DNA from: a bacterium HR27
GTDB taxonomy: Bacteria > Chloroflexota > Chloroflexia > Thermomicrobiales > Thermomicrobiaceae
NCBI GenBank assembly: GCA_002898975.1
Contig: BEID01000080.1
Coordinates: forward strand, 1-6,452
Length of the DNA: 6,452 bases
Direction: 5' to 3'
The position numbers and the translations under genes were made by a program. This document shows positions 1 to 5,794 of this stretch, piece after piece. How positions within the stretch are numbered: the stretch's first letter is position 1; each line of letters begins with the position of its first letter. The notes below the pieces were generated by a model that saw nothing but the letters and a program-made list of their open reading frames with translations, was not told where the DNA came from and ran no database searches.

Positions 1-2
1 AC

Positions 3-527
3 CAGCTGCTGCGCGACGGCGACGAGGTCGCCTTGATCCCACCGGTCTCCGGTGGCAGCCAGCGCTTCCGCGTCGGGCCGGAACCGCTGGACGCACGCGC
101 GGTCGAGCGCCTGGTCGCGCACCCCGGTGCGGGCGCGATCGTCACTTTCGTCGGGACCGTCCGCGACCAGGCCCGGGGCAAGCGCGTCCAGTACTTGGAG
201 TACGAGGCCTACGCCGAAGCCGCCGAGGAAGCCTTCGCCCAGATCGCGGACGAGATCGCCCAGCGCTGGCCAGTGTTCGGCGTCGCTATCCACCACCGCA
301 CCGGCCGGGTGGAGATTGGCGAAGCGAGCGTCGTCATCGCCGTGTCCAGCGCGCACCGGGCCGAGGCGATCGAGGCTTGCCGCTACGCGATCGAGCGCCT
401 CAAGCAGGTCGCCCCGATTTGGAAGAAGGAAATCTACGAGGACGGCGAGGTCTGGATCGGGAGCGAGGCGCTCTACCAGGAACTGTTCGCCCAGCGTTCC
501 AGTGAACCGGCCTCGTCCAGCGAGTGA
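3..527 (+). CDS. moaE: Fused molybdopterin synthase MoaD-MoaE, 5' end outside window
   Basis: The product would be molybdopterin (MPT) synthase, which adds two sulfurs to cyclic pyranopterin monophosphate to make the dithiolene of the molybdenum cofactor in the cytoplasm. The frame is open from the left edge. The first 18 visible residues end in LIPPVSGG, the C-terminus typical of the sulfur carrier MoaD, and run without a stop into a complete MoaE. MoaE features are FVGTVRD (substrate-binding Arg), SSAHR (His at 354-356, Arg at 357-359) and RLKQVAPIWKKE, with the two family-conserved lysines at 402-404 and 423-425. No ATG, GTG or TTG occurs in frame between the GG and the MoaE core, so MoaE cannot easily start on its own; a TTG at 33 lies inside the MoaD tail. 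The gene ends in TGA directly against the moeA stop on the other strand. MoaD-MoaE fusions are known, for example MoaX of Mycobacterium tuberculosis. How much of MoaD lies outside the window cannot be seen. Confidence 0.93.
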   Translation, partial: QLLRDGDEVALIPPVSGGSQRFRVGPEPLDARAVERLVAHPGAGAIVTFVGTVRDQARGKRVQYLEYEAYAEAAEEAFAQIADEIAQRWPVFGVAIHHRTGRVEIGEASVVIAVSSAHRAEAIEACRYAIERLKQVAPIWKKEIYEDGEVWIGSEALYQELFAQRSSEPASSSE

Positions 528-1760
528 TCAGGCACGCTCCGCCATCCCGCGTACCGGGCCACGCAGGATCGCCACCAGCCGCTCGCCGGCCCGGTACGGT
601 TCGGCGCGCGGTGGCACGATGACGTAAGCGTTGGCACCAACCGCCGAGAGGAGCCGCGCCGAGGCCTGCGGCCCTGTGTTGCGGGCGCGGAGCACGCCGT
701 CGGCGTCGCAGCGCACGACCGCGCGCTGGTATTCGATTCGGTCGCCGGGCTCGATGTCGTGCTCGAGCACGACCGTCACCAGCTCCGGCTCGACCGGCTG
801 CTGGCCGGTCATCGCTCGCAGTGCGGTCGCCACGAAGATCTCGAAGCCGACCAGTGCCGAGACCGGGTTCCCCGGAAGGCCGAAGACGAGCGTCGAGCCG
901 ACCGTCACGAAGTGGAACGGCTTGCCCGGCTTCATAAAGAGTCGCTCGATGTGCACCGTCCCCAGTGTCCGCAGCGCCGCGCTGATGAGGTCGCGCTCGC
1001 CGACCGACACGCCGCCCGAGGAGACGACGACGTCGCTCTCGGCGATCCGCTCGCGCAGCAGCGCCGTGAGCTGCTCGACGTCGTCCGGCCCGCGCCCGGA
1101 CCAGACCACCTCGGCACCGGCCTGGCGCGCGGCCGCGACCAGCATGAAGCGGTTCGAGTCACGGATCTGCCCCGGTCCGAGCGGCGCGTCCGGCTCGACC
1201 AGCTCGTCACCCGTGCTCAGGACCGAGACACGCGGGCGGCGCGAGACCGTGACCGTGCTGATCCCGAGACTCGCTAGCAGGCCGATCTCGGCTGGACCGA
1301 GCACCGTACCGGCCGGGATCACCAGCTCGCCGCGGCGGACATCGACGCCCACCGGCCGCACGTTCTCGCCGGGTCGCACGGTCTCGCGGCGGATCACCAC
1401 GTGGTCGTCGACGACTTCGACGTCTTCGACCGGGACGACCGCGTCGGCACCGGGCGGCAGCGGCGCACCGGTCGTGATGCGCACCGCCGTGCCAGGGGTG
1501 ACCGTCACGTCGACGACGTGCCCAGCGAACTGCTCGCCGATGATCTCGCGCCACGGCGAGGTATCGTCGTGGATCACCGCGAAGCCGTCCATCGTCGCCG
1601 CCGGAAACGGTGGATGGTCTTCCGGTGCGACGACCGGTTCGGCCAGAACGCGCCCGGCTGCCTCCAGAAGCCCGACGCGTTCGGTCGGCAGGCGCTCGAC
1701 GTGCGCCAGGATGATGTCCAGCGCTTCACGCGGAGTGAGCATCCGCCCGATCTGCTGCAT
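528..1760 (-). CDS. moeA: Molybdopterin molybdenumtransferase MoeA
   Basis: MoeA inserts molybdate into adenylylated molybdopterin to form active molybdenum cofactor in the cytoplasm, one step after the MPT synthase encoded next door. The product is 410 residues, normal for the family. Family motifs in order are PPFPAATMDGFAV (near residue 55, with Ala where many relatives have Ser), RITTGAPLPPGADAVV, a GENVRPVG-type loop, LSTGDELVEP, GQIRDSN, the MoCF-type SSGGVSVGERD, FMKPGKPFHF and GLPGNPVSALVGFE, followed by the C-terminal domain IV. I chose the ATG at 1758-1760 (MQQIGRMLTPREAL) because it sits next to the first conserved segment and has a GGAG eight bases upstream. An upstream in-frame start at 1949 would add 63 low-complexity residues read through the intergenic stem-loops and is unlikely. 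The gene is divergent from rel and convergent with moaD-moaE. No internal stop or missing motif is visible. Confidence 0.95.
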   Translation of the reverse strand: MQQIGRMLTPREALDIILAHVERLPTERVGLLEAAGRVLAEPVVAPEDHPPFPAATMDGFAVIHDDTSPWREIIGEQFAGHVVDVTVTPGTAVRITTGAPLPPGADAVVPVEDVEVVDDHVVIRRETVRPGENVRPVGVDVRRGELVIPAGTVLGPAEIGLLASLGISTVTVSRRPRVSVLSTGDELVEPDAPLGPGQIRDSNRFMLVAAARQAGAEVVWSGRGPDDVEQLTALLRERIAESDVVVSSGGVSVGERDLISAALRTLGTVHIERLFMKPGKPFHFVTVGSTLVFGLPGNPVSALVGFEIFVATALRAMTGQQPVEPELVTVVLEHDIEPGDRIEYQRAVVRCDADGVLRARNTGPQASARLLSAVGANAYVIVPPRAEPYRAGERLVAILRGPVRGMAERA

Positions 1761-1768
1761 CGCCTGTG

Positions 1769-1772
1769 CTCC
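1769..1772 (-). promoter_or_regulatory. Ribosome binding site of moeA
   Basis: On the - strand this reads GGAG with an eight-base spacer to the ATG at 1758-1760. It decides the moeA start in favour of the 410-residue product. No convincing -35/-10 pair for moeA was found upstream; TACGAT at 1810-1805 is a possible -10 but lacks a matching -35. Confidence 0.6.
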
Positions 1773-1845
1773 GTCCCCGTCACTATCCGAACGAAAGCGT
1801 TTCAATCGTACCACCGGGCGAACGGGCACAGCGCGCGCTCCACTG

Positions 1846-1868
1846 GCCCGCCCTGCCGGAGGGCGGGC
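1846..1868. repeat. Perfect 9-bp inverted repeat (stem-loop 1) in the moeA-rel intergenic region
   Basis: GCCCGCCCT (1846-1854) is perfectly complementary to AGGGCGGGC (1860-1868), with a five-base loop GCCGG. No run of T follows on either strand, so it is not a standard intrinsic terminator. It lies 86 bp upstream of the moeA start and about 100 bp upstream of the candidate rel promoter. It could be a protein-binding site, an RNA structure in a leader transcript, or a barrier between the two divergent units; the sequence does not say which. Confidence 0.75.
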
Positions 1869-1874
1869 GTGTTG

Positions 1875-1904
1875 CCGATCCGGCACGCTCTCATGCCGGA
1901 TCGG
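1875..1904. repeat. Perfect 11-bp inverted repeat (stem-loop 2) in the moeA-rel intergenic region
   Basis: CCGATCCGGCA (1875-1885) pairs perfectly with TGCCGGATCGG (1894-1904) around an eight-base loop CGCTCTCA. Two G-U pairs could extend the stem if it is transcribed. It begins six bases after stem-loop 1, so the two form a tandem pair. No T-tract follows on either strand. The long arms would suit a dimeric regulator or a structured RNA; no regulator family can be assigned from the sequence. Confidence 0.75.
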
Positions 1905-1965
1905 TGCGCACATTCTGCCAGACGAGCCGGAACGGGCCGATGCAGGCACACCGGGATTTTCCTGA

Positions 1966-1995
1966 TTGCGCGAGGGTGCTGTCTGCTCGTATCAT
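1966..1995 (+). promoter_or_regulatory. Candidate sigma-70 promoter of rel
   Basis: TATCAT at 1990-1995 matches the -10 consensus TATAAT at five of six positions and sits in a short AT-rich island of otherwise GC-rich DNA. A weak -35, TTGCGC (1966-1971), lies 18 bp upstream and matches only the TTG. Transcription would begin near 2001-2005, giving a leader of about 50 bases before the rel ATG at 2053. The assignment is by pattern only. Confidence 0.4.
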
Positions 1996-2032
1996 ATTAG
2001 GGAGAAACCGAATCCTCCGACAGCACCTCGCG
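1969..2032 (+). repeat. Interrupted inverted repeat spanning the rel promoter and leader
   Basis: CGCGAGG-GTGCTGTC (1969-1983) is complementary to GACAGCACCTCGCG (2019-2032) over 14 pairs, with one bulged G in the left arm. The 35 bases between the arms contain the candidate -10. The right arm contains CCTCG (2026-2030), which is also complementary to CGAGG at 2044-2048, the rel ribosome binding region. If transcription starts upstream of the left arm, two mutually exclusive RNA pairings are possible. Confidence 0.55.
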
Positions 2033-2044
2033 TGTCGAGCGAAC

Positions 2045-2048
2045 GAGG
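2045..2048 (+). promoter_or_regulatory. Ribosome binding site of rel
   Basis: GAGG with a short four-base spacer precedes the ATG at 2053-2055. It supports starting rel at MVTPVPRES rather than at the TTG at 1966, which would overlap the candidate promoter and has no conserved sequence. Confidence 0.5.
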
Positions 2049-2052
2049 CAGG

Positions 2053-4311
2053 ATGGTCACTCCCGTACCCCGCGAAAGCGGTCACCAGCACGAGTCCGTT
2101 CCGCAGGCGGGCGTTCCGGCGGTCATCGGCGAGGCGCCGGCGTGGGAGGAGGTGGCGCCGGAGTTCGAGAAGCGACTGCCCGGCGCCGACCTCGACCTGA
2201 TCCGCCGCGCCTACGAGTTCGCGCGCGCCGCGCACGCCGGGGCGCGCCGGCGCTCCGGTGAGCCGTACCTGTGCCACCCGCTCGCCGTCGCGCTCATCCT
2301 GGCCGACATGCAGCTCGACCAGGAGACGATCGCAGCAGCGCTCCTGCACGACGTGCTGGAGGATGCCGACGTCACGCTCGAGCAGCTGCAGGAGACCTTC
2401 GGCCCACGGGTGGCCCGCCTGGTCGACGGGGTGACCAAGCTGGGCAAGATCCGCTGGAGCCCGGACAACGAGCCGCTGAGCCTGGAGCGCGAGAAGATCC
2501 GTCAGGCGGAAAGCCTGCGGAAGATGCTCCTGGCCATGGCCGAAGACGTCGGGGTCGTCCTGATCAAGCTGGCCGACCGCCTCCACAATATGCGGACGCT
2601 CGAGCACCTGCCACCGGAGAAGCAGCGGCGCATCGCCCGCGAGACGATGGAAATCTACGCGCCGCTCGCCAACCGGCTCGGTATCGGGCACCTCAAGGCG
2701 GAGCTGGAGGACCTGGCGTTCAAGTACCTGGAGCCGCAGACCTACGAGGCGATCGCCAAGGCGCTCGAATCGCGCGGGCACGACCGCGAGCGCTACCTGC
2801 AACAGGTGATCGAGCAGGTGAAGCACGCGCTGGCCGAGGCGGGCATCCGTGCGGTCGTCACCGGGCGAGAGAAGCATATCGCCTCGATCGCCCGCAAGAT
2901 GCGCCAGAAGCAACGCAGCTTCGACGAGATCTACGACGTGCTCGGGATCCGGGTGATCGTGGACGAGCAGCGGGACTGTTACGCGGCGCTCGGCGTCATC
3001 CACGGGATGTGGCACCCGATCCCGGGAGAGTTCGACGACTACATCGCGACGCCGAAGGAGAACCTCTACCGCTCGCTCCATACCGCCGTCATCGGGCCCG
3101 GCGGCATCCCCCTCGAGGTGCAGATCCGCACCCACGAGATGCATCGCGAGGCCGAGTACGGGATCGCCGCCCACTGACGCTACAAGGAGCAGCTGCGCGC
3201 CGACAGCAGTGACCGCTCGATCGAGGCGAAGATCGCCTGGTTCCGCCAGATCCTGGAGTGGCGCGACGAGCTGCTCGACGCCCAGGAGTTCGTCGACTCG
3301 GTCAAGCAGGACCTCCTGCCGGAGATGATCTACGTCTTCACGCCGAAAGGGGACGTGATCGAGCTCCCGGCCGGCGCGACACCGATCGACTTCGCCTATC
3401 GCATCCACACCGAAGTCGGTCACCAGTGCATCGGCGCCAAGGTGAATGGGCAGATCGTCCCGCTCAACTACAAACTGCAGAATCGGCAGGTGGTGCAGAT
3501 CATCACCTCCAAGTCACGCACCGGCCCGAGCCGGGACTGGCTGATCCCGAGCAACGGCTACGTGACGACCGCCTCCGCTCGCGAGAAGATCCGGCAGTGG
3601 TTCCGCAAGCAGGAACGCGAGGAGAACATCGCCCACGGCCGGCACCTGCTCGAGCAGGAACTCCGCCGGCTCGGCATCGACATGAAGCCGGAGGAGGTCC
3701 TCAAGCTCTTCCCGCGCTACCAGAAGCTCGAGGACTTCCTGGCCGCGATCGGCTACGGCGCGATCACGCCGCAACAGCTCGCTGCCCGCATCGCCGAGCA
3801 CGAGGACCAGAAGGCGCGCGCCGCCGCTGCCACCGCGACACCGACGGTACCGCCGCCTCTGCAGGTGACCGGGCTGCGCGACCTGCTCACCCGGCTGGCC
3901 AATTGCTGCAAGCCGGTCTACGGCGACCCGATCGTCGGGTTCATCACGCGCGGGCGCGGGATCACGGTGCACCGGGCCGACTGCCCGAACGTCCTGCACA
4001 CGAGCGAGCCGGAGCGGATCATCCCGGTCAGCTGGGGCGAAACGCCCCAGCACTATCCGGTCACGATCCGCATCGAGGCCTGGGACCGCGTCGGCCTGCT
4101 GCGCGACGTGACGACGCTCGTCGCCGACGAGGGGCTCAACGCCCTGTCCGTCCTCACCAACGTCCACGACGACCGCACCGTGACGATCCTCATGACGCTG
4201 GAGGTCGCCAGCGTCCAGCAGCTCAGCCGCGTTCTGCAGAAGCTCGAGCAGGTCAAGGACGTCTACGACGTCCGGCGCGTCACCAACGGCGAGACGGCCC
4301 CCACCCGCTGA
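2053..4311 (+). CDS. relA: Rel/SpoT-type bifunctional (p)ppGpp synthetase/hydrolase, interrupted by in-frame TGA
   Basis: Long Rel proteins make (p)ppGpp from ATP and GDP/GTP and hydrolyse it, setting the stringent response at the ribosome. Read through codon 375, the product is 752 residues, normal for the family. The HD hydrolase domain is intact, with YLCHP (His75), LLHDVLED (His99-Asp100) and IKLADRLHNM (Asp175), then YAPLANRLGI. The synthetase domain has REKH (near 272), DVLGIRV (Asp295), PKENLYRSLHT (Arg340 where Gln is usual) and EVQIRTHEM (Glu355). Codon 375 is TGA where AAHW-YKE has Trp. The same frame then continues with TGS (about 425-485, from MIYVFTPKGD), a helical segment, the conserved NCCKP and RADCPN cysteine region (from about 617) and a C-terminal ACT domain (about 667-745). 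If TGA terminates, the 374-residue product keeps both catalytic domains and loses the ribosome-sensing half. An annotation pipeline might split this locus or call it a pseudogene. Confidence 0.9.
3175..3177 (+). other. In-frame TGA in rel at conserved Trp codon
   Basis: Codon 375 reads TGA within GCC GCC CAC TGA CGC TAC AAG. The family motif here is AAHW followed by xYKE, so the expected codon is TGG, one base away (G to A at 3177). Downstream coding potential continues without frameshift for 377 codons. The following base is C. Confidence 0.9.
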
Positions 4312-4318
4312 GCGCCCC

Positions 4319-5725
4319 TCACTGCTCGCCGATCTCTTCTTCCGGTTCTTCGAGGAGGCCAGCCCGCTTGAGGAGCCGCTCGCGCTTGGTCAGGCGGCGC
4401 CGGCGCGGCGGTGTCCGCTCGGCCTCGGCCAGCTCCGGCTCCCAAACCAGCTCGCGACCGGCCACCTCGACGATATCGCCTGGCTGGATGCCCAGTGCAC
4501 TGAGCCGGCGCGAGATGCCCCAGCGTGCCAGCAAGCGCTGGTAGCGCTCAGCCGCCTCCGGGTTGGAGAAATCGGTCATCAGCGTCAGCCGCTCGATCTT
4601 GGGGCCACGGAGCGCGAACCGGTGCGGAGCCAGTTTGACGGCTTCCCACCGTTCCTGCGAGCGATCGAGCGTGTAGACGCGATGCGTCCGCACCGGCGGC
4701 GCGATCCGTTCCGGCTTGGGGATCTGCTGGAGCCGGCGCCACGTGGCGAGCACGAGCTCGCCGACCCCCTCACCGGTCACCGCCGAGATCGGATAGACCT
4801 CATAGCCGAGCGCGCGGAGCGCCTCGGCCAGGCGCGGCCAGTTGGCTCGCGCTTCCGGCAAGTCCATCTTGTTTACGGCAACGATCTGCGGCTTGCCGGC
4901 CAGCGCTGCCGAGTAGGCCGCCAGTTCAGCGTTGATCGTGTGGAAGTCCGCCAGCGGATCGCGCCCCTCTAGTCAACCGGAACCGTCGAGGACGTGGATA
5001 AGCAGGCGCGTCCGTTCGACGTGGCGGAGGAACTCGTGCCCGAGTCCAGCCCCACGCGAGGCACCGGCGATCAGCCCGGGCAGGTCAGCCAGCACGAACG
5101 ACCCACCCTCACGTCCCGGCACGCTCACCACACCGAGCATCGGCTCGAGCGTCGTGAACGGATAGTCAGCGATCTTCGGCCGGGCCGCGCTCACCGACGC
5201 GAGGAGCGTCGACTTGCCGGCGTTGGGCAAACCGACCAGGCCGACGTCAGCCAGCAGCTTGAGCTCGAGGCGCAGCCAGCGTTCCTCACCCGGCGCGCCC
5301 TTCTCGGCGAAACGCGGCACTTGCCGGCTCGGTGTGGCGAAGTGCTGGTTCCCGCGCCCACCCAGTCCCCCGCGGGCCACGAGCAGGACCTCGCCCGGCT
5401 CGACCAGGTCGCCCAGCACGTCGCCGGTCGCCTCGTCGATCACCACGGTGCCGGGCGGAACGTCGATGTAGAGGTCGGCGCCGTCGCGACCGCTCTTCCG
5501 GTTCCCCTGGCCAGGTTGCCCATTTTCTGCCCGGAAATGTTGGTGGTAGCTGAACGGCAGCAGCGTGTTCAGCGAGGGATCGACCCGCAGGTAGACATTG
5601 CCACCCCGGCCGCCGTCGCCACCGTCCGGCCCACCGCGCGGCACGTACTTCTCGCGATGGAAGCTGACTGCCCCATCGCCCCCGTTGCCCGCCTTGACGT
5701 AGATTTTCGCCTGGTCGTAGAACAT
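4319..5725 (-). CDS. obg: Obg-family GTPase (Obg/CgtA), interrupted by in-frame TGA
   Basis: Obg proteins are GTPases bound to the large ribosomal subunit, involved in 50S maturation and linked to the stringent response by ppGpp binding. Read through codon 251, the product is 468 residues. The glycine-rich Obg fold covers about 1-159 ([52 protein letters not shown]). The G domain has G1 GLPNAGKST (165-173), G2 region DYPFTTLEP (187-195), G3 [10 protein letters not shown] (214-223), G4 NKMD (285-288) and G5 SAVTG (314-318). A C-terminal OCT domain follows (about 350-435, with [34 protein letters not shown]), then a charged tail. The ATG at 5723-5725 is chosen because GGAGGT lies just upstream. 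Codon 251 is TGA, between G3 and G4; a terminated 250-residue product would lack guanine specificity and could not be a normal GTPase. No good internal restart is visible. It lies 69 bp downstream of the sigma gene with no terminator between, so co-transcription is plausible. Confidence 0.9.
4973..4975 (-). other. In-frame TGA in obg between G3 and G4
   Basis: On the - strand the frame reads GAC GGT TCC GGT TGA CTA GAG GGG CGC GAT CCG, giving DGSG-stop-LEGRDP. The frame resumes intact through G4, G5 and the OCT domain. The TGA is followed by CTAG. Compared with the Bacillus-type sequence SGLEGRDP as I remember it, the TGA is an extra codon and not a replaced residue. Confidence 0.9.
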
Positions 5726-5729
5726 ACTG

Positions 5730-5735
5730 ACCTCC
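5730..5735 (-). promoter_or_regulatory. Ribosome binding site of obg
   Basis: GGAGGT on the - strand, four bases before the ATG at 5723-5725. This near-perfect site decides the start: the in-frame GTG at 5735-5737 overlaps it and would add only MEVS. Confidence 0.8.
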
Positions 5736-5794
5736 ACCGGGGCGAGCCTGGTGCGCCTCCCACTGGCATCGTCCTCCGGTTTGTCGTCTGACGC

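Noticed and set aside
33..527. Separate moaE starting at TTG 33
   Set aside because: The TTG lies inside the LIPPVSGG tail of MoaD and the frame is open upstream to the window edge, so a fusion explains it better.
1150..1165. tRNA-like T-arm sequence GGTTCGAGTC
   Set aside because: It encodes part of the conserved DSNRF region of MoeA on the other strand, and no acceptor or anticodon arm surrounds it.
631..1965. Long open frame on the + strand opposite moeA (444 codons)
   Set aside because: It is rich in Ser, Arg and Thr, typical of an out-of-frame GC-rich shadow, and covers the well-supported moeA.
3178..3230. SECIS element after the rel TGA (selenocysteine)
   Set aside because: Only a weak 4-bp stem (GCTG 3192-3195 with CAGC 3204-3207) is seen, its loop lacks the expected GU, and the family residue is Trp, not Cys.
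3321..3327. Internal restart of the rel C-terminal half at ATG 3325
   Set aside because: The GGAG directly abuts the ATG with no spacer and lies about 150 bases past the stop, so efficient independent initiation is unlikely.
1891..3423. Long open frame on the - strand opposite rel (510 codons)
   Set aside because: It is the GC-rich shadow of rel; it has no recognisable motif and begins and ends without relation to any signal, while the opposite strand has clear Rel domains.
2053..4311. Genome-wide reassignment of TGA to Trp (code 4)
   Set aside because: TGA ends four of the five genes here at the expected family C-termini, and the obg TGA does not sit at a Trp position, so simple reassignment does not fit.
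4930..4972. SECIS element after the obg TGA
   Set aside because: Only a 4-bp TCCG/CGGA stem with a CTGG loop is possible on the - strand, without the bacterial SECIS loop features; selenocysteine makes no sense in this loop of Obg.
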